Of a DNA stretch of 64,000 bases, positions 32,690-41,961 are shown piece after piece (position 1 is the stretch's first letter; each line of letters begins with the position of its first letter). The position numbers and the translations under genes are program-made. Source of the stretch: JAADEM01 sp965371855 (GTDB lineage Bacteria; Bacteroidota; Bacteroidia; Bacteroidales; Marinilabiliaceae). Below the pieces are notes generated by a model that was given only the letters and a program-made list of their open reading frames with translations, was not told where the DNA came from and made no database searches. The DNA lies in assembly GCA_965371855.1 (NCBI GenBank), contig CBDUZZ010000017.1, positions 3,879-67,878 of the forward strand, in the 5' to 3' direction.

Positions 32690-34162
32690 TTATTTTTCAG
32701 GGTTTTCTAATATTTTATCAATTAATTGATCTAATGATACAGTAGCAATTTTGGATGCATAATCCGATACCGCATAAGGAATAATCAAGGTGTTATCATG
32801 TAAATATGTACCACAGGTATATACAACATTTGGTACATATCCTTCACGCTCTTCTTCGGTAGGGATAAGTAACGGCTCTTCAAGTCGACCTATTATTTTG
32901 GTGGGGTCTTCAAGGTTAAGCAAATAAGCACCCAGGCAATATTTACGCATAGGACCAACGCCATGAGTAATCAACAGCCAGCCATGTGGTGTTTTTATGG
33001 GGCTGCCTCCGTTACCTATCTGAACCAGCTCCCAGTAATATTCGGGTCGTAAAAGTATTTGTGCTTCTTCATTCCAATAGCTAATAGAATCAGAAAACAT
33101 AATAAATGTATTTACTCCATCTATACGGCTAATCATTGCATATCTTCCGTTAATTTTTTCCGGAAATAGTGCAAGATTTTTATCTACGGCATATTTTCCA
33201 TGAATAGGACGAATATTGAAGTGATAAAAATCTTTTGTTTCCAGAAGTTTAGGCATTATTGAATATCCGTCATAAGCTGTATATGTAGCATAATAGGTAA
33301 AGGTTCCGTCTTCATTGTAAAATTTCACAAAGCGGGCATCTTCAATACCTTTCATTTCATATTTCGACAGTGGGAAAATAACTCTTTCGGAGATGTCTGT
33401 ATCTAAAGAGAATTTTATATTAGTAAATGATTTTGCCAGCCAACGCATTTCATCAATTGATTTTTTTTCTTCGAAAGAGAGGTTGTTTTTTTTGAAAAAA
33501 ATTGAAATTAGCGGGTTTAAATCGGAATACGAGAAAGTTTCGGGTAATTCATTCAGAATAGGATTATATAATGAAAAGTTAATATTCATCTGTTTTAAAA
33601 TTCTTTCAAACTCTTCTTTATGTAATGTAGCTCCTTTAATTACTTCTGCTTCATCAATAAAAACCCCTGTAGGTAATAGTTTAAGGTTATCTCCGTCGAG
33701 TAATATCCTTCTGAATATCAATGAGGAGAGATGACCTTCACCTGTTGCGCGAAAACTTATTATAAGTCTTTTTTGCCCTTCTGATAAACCGATTTGATTA
33801 GGGTCTTCAACTATTGAAGGGTTGAAAACGGCAGCTGATTCAATGGAGTATTCCATAGTAAAATATGCTCCAATTAATAGTTTTCGCCATTCCGATATTT
33901 CATCGGGGTCAAGTTCAAGTTTTTCAATGATGTATTTTACTTTGTTGTAATGTTTCAGAAAAAGATTTGATATGCGCCTGTGGCGTCTGGAAAAATTACG
34001 TAAAATATCATTTACAATGACTTCAACCCCGGTTTCAGGTTCATCAAGTACTTTTTGGATAATGCCTATTGCCCGTTCTTCTCCATAAAAGAAATAGCGT
34101 GCAAAAACACGTTTGGAGTCTGGTGTAACAAGGATAGGAGTTCTGTTTATTGATAATTCCAT
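32690..34162 (-). CDS. GH130-family glycosidase/phosphorylase
   Basis: This 490-residue protein reads as a five-bladed propeller. It carries MEYSIESAAVFNPSIVEDP near residue 103 and ISFRATGEGHLSSLIFRRI near residue 138. Both are conserved in GH130, which phosphorolyses or hydrolyses beta-mannosides. The N-terminal 100 residues are helical and marked by RRHRRISNLFLKHYNKV. Later blades include DARFVKFYNEDGTFTYYATYTAY. There is no signal peptide, so it should act in the cytoplasm. A specific linkage cannot be read out. The gene is paired with the downstream membrane reductase-like gene. Confidence 0.88.
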   Translation of the reverse strand: MELSINRTPILVTPDSKRVFARYFFYGEERAIGIIQKVLDEPETGVEVIVNDILRNFSRRHRRISNLFLKHYNKVKYIIEKLELDPDEISEWRKLLIGAYFTMEYSIESAAVFNPSIVEDPNQIGLSEGQKRLIISFRATGEGHLSSLIFRRILLDGDNLKLLPTGVFIDEAEVIKGATLHKEEFERILKQMNINFSLYNPILNELPETFSYSDLNPLISIFFKKNNLSFEEKKSIDEMRWLAKSFTNIKFSLDTDISERVIFPLSKYEMKGIEDARFVKFYNEDGTFTYYATYTAYDGYSIMPKLLETKDFYHFNIRPIHGKYAVDKNLALFPEKINGRYAMISRIDGVNTFIMFSDSISYWNEEAQILLRPEYYWELVQIGNGGSPIKTPHGWLLITHGVGPMRKYCLGAYLLNLEDPTKIIGRLEEPLLIPTEEEREGYVPNVVYTCGTYLHDNTLIIPYAVSDYASKIATVSLDQLIDKILENPEK

Positions 34163-34223
34163 TTTTCAGATGTTTTTTTGTGAAATGAATTACCAGTAAA
34201 ATTAGTAAAAGTTAATTGAAAAA

Positions 34224-34250
34224 AAAATCCTCCCTTGTGGGGAGGATTTT
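34224..34250 (-). terminator. Terminator of rplS
   Basis: AAAATCCTCCC and GGGAGGATTTT pair over eleven bp around a short loop (TTGTG), with a T run on the minus strand side. It is 20 bases past the rplS stop. Confidence 0.8.
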
Positions 34251-34269
34251 ATAAGAATCGTATAATAAT

Positions 34270-34617
34270 TTAGATTCTCTTTTCTTTAATTCTGGCTTTC
34301 TTACCAGTAAGTGCACGAAGATAGTATATTCTTGCTCTTCTAACTTTTCCGGCACGATTAACTTCAATCTTATCAATAAAAGGTGAATTTATAGGGAAAA
34401 TTCTTTCTGTACCAACATTGTTGGACATTTTCCGCACTGTAAACCGTTTGTTGTTTCCGTGCCCTTTGATTTGAATAACAACACCTTTAAATACTTGTAT
34501 TCTCTCTTTGTTCCCCTCTTTAATTTTGTAGTGTACAGAAATAGTATCACCAGGGCTAAACTTAGGCATCTCAATGCCACTCTCAAATGCTGATTCAGCT
34601 ACTTTTATTAAATCCAT
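34270..34617 (-). CDS. rplS: 50S ribosomal protein L19
   Basis: This 115-residue protein starts [12 protein letters not shown] and contains [32 protein letters not shown] and the C-terminal [20 protein letters not shown], all diagnostic of L19, which sits at the 30S-50S interface. It is monocistronic with its own terminator at 34224-34250. Confidence 0.96.
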   Translation of the reverse strand: MDLIKVAESAFESGIEMPKFSPGDTISVHYKIKEGNKERIQVFKGVVIQIKGHGNNKRFTVRKMSNNVGTERIFPINSPFIDKIEVNRAGKVRRARIYYLRALTGKKARIKEKRI

Positions 34618-34829
34618 TATTATATTTTTATCGGATTAAACTTATCTACGCAATATTACATGACTCCTGCGTTCAGTAAGAGATTACGTAAAATCGGCTG
34701 CAAAATTAGTGTTTTATGCTTAATTAAAAAAGGATTACGTGAGTTTTATTTGATTTTTTTGTCAATGCAATGATTGCTGAATCGTTGCCCTAACATCAAC
34801 AAATCAGCTCATCATCATATCCTACACCA

Positions 34830-35117
34830 TTACTCTATTTTATGGTTTTCCTTATCTTTTGTTTCTATTCCCATCTTCTGACGTAATTTTTTAAACCATC
34901 CTGCTACCATGTTTCTTACACTTATAAACATTGGGTCGACAACATTACTTAGCAATAGGTTGTAAAGCACCTTTTCAAGGCTCAGGTGTGTTTTTATATT
35001 GAATATTGTAAGGTCCAGTTTTTTTTCAGCTAGCTGTATGTTATAGTATAACTGAACTCTTTCCATTTTAAAGTCTTTGAATGACTCAATGTGACTATAT
35101 TGATTTTTATTACTCAT
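34830..35117 (-). CDS. Hypothetical protein, third gene of the envelope cluster
   Basis: This 95-residue, mostly helical protein has no clear membrane segment in the first 60 residues and a basic C-terminus (WFKKLRQKMGIETKDKE). The stop of the preceding holin-like gene overlaps its start. Similar short proteins follow YtxH/holin-like genes in Bacteroidota, and their role is unknown. Nothing in it suggests a catalytic activity. Confidence 0.65.
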   Translation of the reverse strand: MSNKNQYSHIESFKDFKMERVQLYYNIQLAEKKLDLTIFNIKTHLSLEKVLYNLLLSNVVDPMFISVRNMVAGWFKKLRQKMGIETKDKENHKIE

Positions 35118-35488
35118 TATTTCTTGTTTTCATAGTTTGATTCAGGCGGAAAGAATATTTCTATCATAGACTGTATGATAGGTTTTTCAATTAATTTATG
35201 TCGAAGTAACCAAAAAACAAAAATAAAAAGCAGATAAAATCCAGCTACAATAATGAATCCTATTCCCGGATAGTCATATACTGTATTTAACCAACCGGCA
35301 ACGCCTAATGATATAAACAATAAGGCAAAAGAGAGTACGAAAAGTATAACTGCTTTTATAACAAAGCCTGAAAGAACTTTTGAAAAGTTTTCAGCCATAT
35401 TCAACCTTAAAAGGTCAAAACGTGCATTCAAATATTTATGAAGGTCGTCTTTGCCGTTGTTTAGCTCTTTTTTTAAAGAATTATCCAT
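35117..35488 (-). CDS. Phage-holin-superfamily/actinobacterial-type membrane protein
   Basis: This 123-residue protein has a helical N-terminal stretch, two membrane helices (IKAVILFVLSFALLFISLG and GFIIVAGFYLLFIFVFWLL) and a basic C-terminus. It fits the holin_3_6-like family of Bacteroidota inner-membrane proteins often encoded after YtxH genes. It probably acts in envelope stress or cell-wall contact rather than lysis. It overlaps the next gene by one base. Confidence 0.75.
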   Translation of the reverse strand: MDNSLKKELNNGKDDLHKYLNARFDLLRLNMAENFSKVLSGFVIKAVILFVLSFALLFISLGVAGWLNTVYDYPGIGFIIVAGFYLLFIFVFWLLRHKLIEKPIIQSMIEIFFPPESNYENKK

Positions 35489-35709
35489 ACATCATATTTT
35501 AAAGAAATTTGAGGTTGCCGGAAATGACGGGCAGCCTCAAAAAAATGTTTAATGCAAATCACTGTAAATTTATAAATTATTTGCATTTATTGTAATACCC
35601 ACGTAATCTAAATAACCATCAGGCTTCATTCTGTTTCGAGTTTATTAAAACAAAACAGCCTCTTGCCATCTCATTTTAGCCTGGGAAAGTAAGACCTGAT
35701 AAAACGGGA

Positions 35710-36024
35710 TTACTTAGCTTCCGCTTGTGGTTTAGCTTCTTCTTTTATTTTATTTGCAGAAAGCGTTTTTTTGTATTCAATGAGAAGGTTCTCGATGTTT
35801 TTCTCAATGTCGTTCATTTTCTTTTTCAGGTCTCCTTTTAATTCACCACCTTTTTCCATAACCCTTTTGCTCATTTCATCCAAATCTTTTTCAAGATCAT
35901 TCATTTTTTCTTTTAACTGTTCTCTTGTCTCAGTTCCTGTTTGAGGTGCAAAAAGTAAAGCTAATGCAGCACCAAGTGCAGCACCGGTTATTAGTCCTCC
36001 TAAAAATAATCCTGTATCTTTCAT
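35710..36024 (-). CDS. YtxH domain-containing protein
   Basis: This 104-residue protein has an N-terminal glycine-rich membrane segment (LGGLITGAALGAALALLFAP), then a long charged helix with KEKMNDLEKDLDEMSKRV and KKKMNDIEKNIENLL, typical of YtxH (gas-vesicle-like/stress) proteins. The C-terminus is Lys/Glu/Ala-rich. It leads the three-gene minus-strand cluster at 34830-36024, separated from the holin-like gene by 220 bases. Confidence 0.85.
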   Translation of the reverse strand: MKDTGLFLGGLITGAALGAALALLFAPQTGTETREQLKEKMNDLEKDLDEMSKRVMEKGGELKGDLKKKMNDIEKNIENLLIEYKKTLSANKIKEEAKPQAEAK

Positions 36025-36406
36025 GGCTTATAATTTATAGGTTGTTAATAATTGTGTTTATTTAATAAATCATTAATATAGAAAGTAAAATATACAAAAA
36101 AAAAATTGACTTGTCAACTTATTTAAAAACAAAAACAATACTAATGTTATGTTGGATGCATTATAAATTTAACTCATGTCATTTTGACGTTTCAATAAAA
36201 TGAAATAAAAATATTTTTTTTGTTATTGTAATCGGTTTAAATACTTTAAATATATAACACATAATATGTCAGTTTGTTTTTGGTCAGAGTCGTTTGATTT
36301 GTAAGGTATGATTTTTGTTTTCGATGTTAATCAAAATGGTTAAATTGTAAAAGTAAATGTAATATCGTAAATTTATTGCTTGTGCATCCGGTAAAATAAA
36401 GTATGT
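36025..36406. other. Divergent intergenic region
   Basis: This 382-base AT-rich region separates the YtxH gene (minus) from the RelA/SpoT homologue gene (plus). It should hold both promoters. I find no strong TTTG/TAnnTTTG pair, hairpin or repeat in it. Confidence 0.4.
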
Positions 36407-38623
36407 ATGAAATCAATAACAGACAATGAGAAAAAAGAGATTGTTGACAGATACAGGTATTTGTTAACAATTAGCAGGAATATACTTAATACTGAAGATG
36501 TAAAACTTATCAGACAGGCAGTTGAGGTTGCATCAATGCAAAATGAGGAAATGGTGAGAAGACCGTCAGGAATTTTGGCTGTTATACACGCTCTTGATGT
36601 AGCACGAATTGTTGTTGAAGAGATAGGACTTGGTCGAACTTCTCTTATTGGTGCATTGCTTTATGATGCAATTCAATCATCTCGTGTTCCTTTAGAACGG
36701 ATAAATTTTATATTTGGTGAGAAAGTAGCCAATATCACACAAGGGCTGATAAAAGTTGTTGAGCTTTATAATCAGAATACATCTATTGAGAGTGATAACT
36801 TCAGAAAATTACTGCTGACTTTTGCCAGAGATGTAAGGGTTATTCTTATAATTATTGCTGACAGATTACATACTATGCGAACTCTTGATCTGTATAATAA
36901 AGATAGTCGTCAGAATATAAGTGCTGAAGTTTCATATTTGTATGCTCCATTGGCTCACCGTATGGGACTATACAATATTAAATCGGAAATGGAAGATTTG
37001 GTTATGAAATTTACTAATAATAAGACGTATAAGTTTATAGCCAAAAAGCTTAATGAAAGCAAGAGAGCACGCGAAAAATATATTTATGAATTTATTGAGC
37101 CGGTAAAAATTGAGCTTGAAAAACACGATCTTAACTTTGAGATAAAAGGACGGACAAAAACAATAAACTCCATATATATTAAGATGAAAAAGCAAAATGT
37201 GGAGTTTGAACAGGTATATGATCTTTTTGCCATTCGTATTATTATTGACAATATTAAACAAAATGAAAAGTCAGATTGCTGGAAAGCATATTCTGTAGTA
37301 ACTGATAAATATCAACCTAATCCAAGCCGGTTAAGAGATTGGTTGTCTGTCCCTAAATCCAACGGATATGAGTCGCTTCATACTACAGTGCTGGGGCCGG
37401 ATAATAAGTGGGTAGAAGTTCAGATACGTACTAAAAGAATGAATGAGATTGCTGAAAAGGGTTTGGCTGCTCACTGGCGTTACAAGGGTATTAAAGGAGA
37501 GGCGGGAATGGATAAGTGGCTATCAAATATGCGAGAGATACTTGATAATCTCGAACGTAATGCTGTGGATTTCTTCGACGATTTTAAACTTAATTTATAC
37601 GATAAAGAAGTTTTTGTTTTTACTCCTAAAGGAGAGTTGAGAAGACTTCCCAAAGGTTCAACAGTTCTGGATTTTGCATTTGATATACATACCGAAGTTG
37701 GTAAAAAGTGCGTCGGAGCCAAAGTTAATCAGCGGAATGTGCCCATTAAATATGTATTGCAGAACGGTGACCATGTGGAGATAAACACCTCAAAACATCA
37801 GGGGCCAACGCAGGACTGGTTGAAAATTGTTATTACTTCAAGGGCAAAAACAAAGCTTAAGCAGGCCCTTAGGGAGTTTAAGTATAAAGAGGCCGATGTA
37901 GGAAAGGAGATACTTGTAAGGAGGTTTAAAAACTGGAAATACGAACTTACTGATACACTGCTTCGTCAGCTGATAAAAAGATATAAATCGAAGACTGTAC
38001 CTGATTTTTATCTGGATATTGCTTTGGGAAAGATTGATATGATTGATGTCAAAGAGTTTCTGAATGAACAAGAGAGAAAAGACAACGAAGCTGAAAAATC
38101 TGATAGTGATGCTCAGAGGAGTGCCGAAAATTTTGTTCAGAAATCTGAAGTGATTGATAGCAGTGATGATATCCTTGTTATCGATAAAAATCTGTCACAG
38201 ATTGATTATAAGTTTGCAAAGTGTTGTAATCCTATTCTTGGGGATGAGATTTTTGGGTTTGTTTCGGTAACCGGCGGAATAAAAATTCATAGACAAAACT
38301 GCCCTAATGCTACTGAAATGCGAAGAAGATTTGGGTATCGTATTGTGTCGGCACGTTGGTCGGGTGGGGCAGATGCCAACTTTCAAACTACTCTGAAAAT
38401 TACCGGTAATGACGATATTGGTATTGTTACTAATATTTCGCAAGTTATCTCTAATGAGATGAAAGTGAAAATGCGGTCAATATCCATTGACTCTCACGAG
38501 GGAACTTTTGAAGGTACAGTAACGGTTTTTGTACATAACTTAAGAGACCTAGACTTACTGATAAAGAAGATTAAAGATGTGAAGGGTGTATTTGGCGTTT
38601 CAAGGATTGATAGTGTATTGTAA
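36407..38623 (+). CDS. RelA/SpoT-family (p)ppGpp synthetase with altered hydrolase site
   Basis: This 738-residue protein has the full Rel layout: HD-like domain (50-200), synthetase (about 250-380), TGS (about 395-460), zinc-finger CC motif (KFAKCCNPILGDE near 604) and ACT at the end. The synthetase motif SNGYESLHTTVLGPD and GLAAHW are intact. In the hydrolase domain the catalytic HD is Tyr86-Asp87 (ALLYDAIQ) and the following ED is QS, while the first His (His61) and DRLHTMRTL are kept. It is therefore predicted to make but not to hydrolyse (p)ppGpp, like RelA. A separate active hydrolase must be elsewhere in the genome. Confidence 0.9.
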   Translation: MKSITDNEKKEIVDRYRYLLTISRNILNTEDVKLIRQAVEVASMQNEEMVRRPSGILAVIHALDVARIVVEEIGLGRTSLIGALLYDAIQSSRVPLERINFIFGEKVANITQGLIKVVELYNQNTSIESDNFRKLLLTFARDVRVILIIIADRLHTMRTLDLYNKDSRQNISAEVSYLYAPLAHRMGLYNIKSEMEDLVMKFTNNKTYKFIAKKLNESKRAREKYIYEFIEPVKIELEKHDLNFEIKGRTKTINSIYIKMKKQNVEFEQVYDLFAIRIIIDNIKQNEKSDCWKAYSVVTDKYQPNPSRLRDWLSVPKSNGYESLHTTVLGPDNKWVEVQIRTKRMNEIAEKGLAAHWRYKGIKGEAGMDKWLSNMREILDNLERNAVDFFDDFKLNLYDKEVFVFTPKGELRRLPKGSTVLDFAFDIHTEVGKKCVGAKVNQRNVPIKYVLQNGDHVEINTSKHQGPTQDWLKIVITSRAKTKLKQALREFKYKEADVGKEILVRRFKNWKYELTDTLLRQLIKRYKSKTVPDFYLDIALGKIDMIDVKEFLNEQERKDNEAEKSDSDAQRSAENFVQKSEVIDSSDDILVIDKNLSQIDYKFAKCCNPILGDEIFGFVSVTGGIKIHRQNCPNATEMRRRFGYRIVSARWSGGADANFQTTLKITGNDDIGIVTNISQVISNEMKVKMRSISIDSHEGTFEGTVTVFVHNLRDLDLLIKKIKDVKGVFGVSRIDSVL

Positions 38624-38723
38624 AGAGGTTGTGGATCTCATATCTGTAATTTGAATAGAGAGTTTACTTGCTTTTTTCTAATAAATTGCTTAATTTCATA
38701 AGCACAATTTAAACTACTATGTC

Positions 38724-39842
38724 ATGGAAAATAAAATTGTAACTCTTGTGGTCTTATCTTATGAAAAAGCTCAAATGCTTAAACTTCTGCTTAAAAATGA
38801 GGGGATAGAGTGTTTTATGGAGCATCAAAATCTTATTCAGGGAGCAGTATCAATGGGTGTGAATGTGAAAATCAAAGAGGAGGATTTTTCAAAAGCTTTG
38901 CCTGTATTGGAGGATCTGTTGCATGAAAAGCTGGAGAAAAAGGCTGTTGTTAAAGAAGAAGAGGAAGTTTTAGCACGGATTTTATTGCCGGTTGATTTTT
39001 CGGACTATTCGCGTAAAGCCGCTGATTTTGCTATTGATATGGCTCAAAAAGTAGATGCAGAGATTACTGTTTTTCATACTTTTTATGATCCTATGATCAA
39101 TTCATTACCTTTTCCTGATACTTTCATGTATAATATGGATACCGAAGATTTGGTAATTGAGATTCAGAATAAGGCTACAAAGGGTATGGAAGAGTTCAAG
39201 AAATATATTGAAGAGAAAATTAGTAAACAAGGTAATAAAAAGTTAACTGTTGAATTTAAAATGACAAAAGGCATTGCCGAAGAGGAGATTATCAGTTTTA
39301 GTAAAGAGTATAACCCGTGGCTAATTATTATGGGGACTCGCGGAAAGGACAGAAAATCAATTGATTTGATTGGTAGCGTGACTGCCGAGGTCATCGATAT
39401 GTCAAAATTTCCTGTATTGGTTATCCCGGAAGATTTTAATTATACAGGTCTGAAAAATATTAAGAAGGTTCTTTATACAACCAGTTTCGATGAGTCTGAT
39501 TTTATGTCGCTTGATAAATTAGAGAAGTTCCTGCGTCCATTGAATGTTAAAATTGTATGTGTCCATGTTGAACCAAAAAAACATTCTCAGTGGGATGAAG
39601 TTAGGATGGACGGTCTTAATGGTTATATGAAAAAAACATACAACAATACTGATGTGGTGTGTGACCTGATTGATAGCGAGGATTTTCTTGAGGGTATAGA
39701 ACAGTATGTAAAAGAACACAATATTGACTTCATATCATTAACTACAAAGAGAAGAAGTTATATTTCCAGAATGTTTAATCCGAGTATTACCAGAAAGATG
39801 TTATTCCATTCAACAACACCAATGTTGGTTTTTCATGCTTAA
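38724..39842 (+). CDS. DUF2007-like domain fused to tandem universal stress protein domains
   Basis: This 372-residue protein has an N-terminal ~75-residue domain (VVLSYEKAQMLKLLLKNEGI and FMEHQNLIQGAVSMGV) resembling the DUF2007 signal-transducing PII-like fold. The first Usp domain runs at about 85-235 (ILLPVDFSDYSRKAADFA; GTRGKDRKSIDLIGSVTAEV, a nucleotide-binding-type motif) and the second at about 240-370 (KKVLYTTSFDE; SLTTKRRSYI). The fusion suggests a sensory input on an ATP-binding stress protein. It starts 100 bases after the Rel gene and may share stress control with it. The input domain assignment is less certain than the Usp assignment. Confidence 0.8.
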   Translation: MENKIVTLVVLSYEKAQMLKLLLKNEGIECFMEHQNLIQGAVSMGVNVKIKEEDFSKALPVLEDLLHEKLEKKAVVKEEEEVLARILLPVDFSDYSRKAADFAIDMAQKVDAEITVFHTFYDPMINSLPFPDTFMYNMDTEDLVIEIQNKATKGMEEFKKYIEEKISKQGNKKLTVEFKMTKGIAEEEIISFSKEYNPWLIIMGTRGKDRKSIDLIGSVTAEVIDMSKFPVLVIPEDFNYTGLKNIKKVLYTTSFDESDFMSLDKLEKFLRPLNVKIVCVHVEPKKHSQWDEVRMDGLNGYMKKTYNNTDVVCDLIDSEDFLEGIEQYVKEHNIDFISLTTKRRSYISRMFNPSITRKMLFHSTTPMLVFHA

Positions 39843-39873
39843 TTGTTATTTTTAAAGCATGAATAACTAAAAT

Positions 39874-40782
39874 ATGAGGTTATATTTTATAAGAAACATA
39901 TCACTCTTACTTCTATTTTCAGTATTACTGCCGGGCATATTTTGTTATGGGCAAGAAGTGTACTTTGTTAATGGTAAGGTGTTAATTGAGGCTAATGAAT
40001 TTAATAATGTCACTGTTACCCTGACAGATAACACTACCTTTAAAAACCTGTCGGTTACTCCTTCGTGTTCGTTTTCTGCAAAGTTGCAATGGAACAATAA
40101 GTATTATTTCAAGTTTCAAAAGCCTGGTTATGTTACAAAAATCATCGAGTTTTCTACACACATACCTAATGATTATTCTCATAGGATTGAGCCATATCTA
40201 TTGAATGTGAGGTTATTTCCTTTGTTCAGGGGTGTAGATACAGTTTTTTTTAAAAAGCCGGTAGCAAAAGTTTACTTTGATAATAATATTAATGATTTCA
40301 CCGATGACCGTGATTATGCTCTTCAGGTAATATATGCCATAGAGCAGATGAGGAAGAGGGCTAAAGATGGCTTCTCAACCAAGAAAGATAACAGAAATAT
40401 CTACACATTAAATAATATCAAAAAAACAGATAATGAAAAGATAATAGTTAGTAACAGTCTGCCATTAAAAGACAGTAAAGATCCGCATGCGAATAAATTA
40501 ATAGATGTTGAAATTAAACAAAAAGTATATGGTAAGTGCCTGTTGCCTCCATTGAAAAAAAACTATGTAAAAAAGAAAACTGTTGAGGAATTTAGTTTTG
40601 AAGATAAACATATAACAAGGGTGATAATCAGGAACGGTAACGAGTATAATGTGTATTTCAGGGTAAAGCACAACTGGGGGGGAGTTTATCACTTTATTGA
40701 TGAATCTCCTTTGGGTGTTTTTTCCATTACTGAAAATCTGTTTGAACGCAGAACTAAAGAACCAGTAATCAGTAAACAGTGA
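39874..40782 (+). CDS. Secreted protein of unknown function with beta-sandwich start
   Basis: This 302-residue protein has a signal peptide (MRLYFIRNISLLLLFSVLLPGIFC). Residues 25-110 look like a carboxypeptidase-regulatory-like beta domain (VNGKVLIEANEFNNVTVTL, then KPGYVTKIIEFST). The rest is charged and low in hydrophobic segments. I do not recognise the family. The last codons (KEPVISKQ) are written in the CAGTAATCAGTAAACAGTG-type repeat that follows the gene, so the natural C-terminus may have been altered. Confidence 0.65.
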   Translation: MRLYFIRNISLLLLFSVLLPGIFCYGQEVYFVNGKVLIEANEFNNVTVTLTDNTTFKNLSVTPSCSFSAKLQWNNKYYFKFQKPGYVTKIIEFSTHIPNDYSHRIEPYLLNVRLFPLFRGVDTVFFKKPVAKVYFDNNINDFTDDRDYALQVIYAIEQMRKRAKDGFSTKKDNRNIYTLNNIKKTDNEKIIVSNSLPLKDSKDPHANKLIDVEIKQKVYGKCLLPPLKKNYVKKKTVEEFSFEDKHITRVIIRNGNEYNVYFRVKHNWGGVYHFIDESPLGVFSITENLFERRTKEPVISKQ

Positions 40783-40817
40783 CCAGTGATCAGTAATCAG
40801 TATGTCCTTTGTAAACG

Positions 40818-40876
40818 GTAAGCAGTAAGTAGTAAGTAGTAAGTAGTAAGTAGTAAGCAGTAAGTAGTAAGCAGTA
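40818..40876. repeat. Tandem 7-bp repeat (GTAAGTA/GTAAGCA), about 8.4 copies
   Basis: Eight exact 7-base units plus three bases, mixing GTAAGCA and GTAAGTA. It follows a related CAGTAATCAGTA-type array at 40762-40800 that overlaps the 3' end of the upstream gene. Copy number may vary by slippage. Confidence 0.9.
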
Positions 40877-40929
40877 TTATAAATCTAAAGTTTAGGTAAA
40901 TTAAATAAAGATTTGAAATTCAATAGAAC

Positions 40930-41961
40930 ATGACTAATGTAAGAGGTTTTGCAAGTGACAACAATTCAGGTGTTCATTCTGATATTATGGATGCTATGTT
41001 GCATGTGAATAGGGGGCATGCTGTGGGTTATGGTGATGATGAATATACCGCAGAGGCAATAAAAAAGATTAAAGATATACTGGGCAGTGAGGTAGAGGTG
41101 CTGTTTGTATATAATGGTACGGGTGCTAATGTAATTGCCATTCAGGCATTGGCAAGGCCTTTTAATTCTGTTATCTGTAGCAATTTATCACATATAAATA
41201 TGGATGAGTGTGGTGCGCCTGAAAAACAATCGGGGTGTAAACTGCTTCCTGTCAATATTTCAGATGCTAAACTTACGGTGGATTTAATTAAACAGTATAT
41301 GCATGGATTTGGCTTTGAACATCATTCCCAACCCGGAATGGTATCAATAACTCAGGCTACCGAGATGGGTACTGTTTATTCTATTGCCGAAATAAAGGAG
41401 ATTGCAGATTATGTGCATGAACAGGGACTTTATCTGCACATGGACGGTGCAAGAATTTCAAATGCTGCTGTTTCGTTGGGATGTACACTTAAAGAGATGA
41501 CTTTTGATGCAGGCGTGGATGTACTCTCTTTTGGTGGAACAAAAAACGGAATGATGTTCGGTGAGGCTGTTGTTTTTGCAAATGCCGGACTGGCACAGAA
41601 TGTTAAATATATTCGTAAGCAGACTACACAATTACACTCTAAGATGCGGTATATAGGAGCACAATTCAGCACATTGTTAACTGATGATTTATGGAAGAGA
41701 AATGCTTTGCATGCTAACAAAATGGCCGGGCTACTTGCCGAAAAGATATCTGAAATACCGGAAATCAGAATAACACAAAAGGTGCAGGCTAACGGAGTGT
41801 TTTGCATTGTTCCTGAGAAGTTAATAAAACCATTACAGCAGGAGTTTTTCTTTTATGTATGGGATGAAAAACAGAATGAAGTACGCTGGATGACATCTTT
41901 TGATACTACGGAAGAGGATATAGAAAATTTTGTGTATGCCATAAAGAAATTATTAAAGTGA
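40930..41961 (+). CDS. Threonine aldolase family PLP enzyme
   Basis: This 343-residue fold-type I PLP enzyme (L-allo-threonine aldolase, LtaE-like) starts MTNVRGFASDNNSGVHSDIM. It carries YGDDEYTAEA near 37 and LYLHMDGARISNAAV near 166 (Asp of the PLP site). SFGGTKNGMMFGEA near 200 holds the PLP-binding Lys. It cleaves L-threonine to glycine and acetaldehyde. Its last codon overlaps the rhomboid gene start, indicating coupling. Confidence 0.88.
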   Translation: MTNVRGFASDNNSGVHSDIMDAMLHVNRGHAVGYGDDEYTAEAIKKIKDILGSEVEVLFVYNGTGANVIAIQALARPFNSVICSNLSHINMDECGAPEKQSGCKLLPVNISDAKLTVDLIKQYMHGFGFEHHSQPGMVSITQATEMGTVYSIAEIKEIADYVHEQGLYLHMDGARISNAAVSLGCTLKEMTFDAGVDVLSFGGTKNGMMFGEAVVFANAGLAQNVKYIRKQTTQLHSKMRYIGAQFSTLLTDDLWKRNALHANKMAGLLAEKISEIPEIRITQKVQANGVFCIVPEKLIKPLQQEFFFYVWDEKQNEVRWMTSFDTTEEDIENFVYAIKKLLK

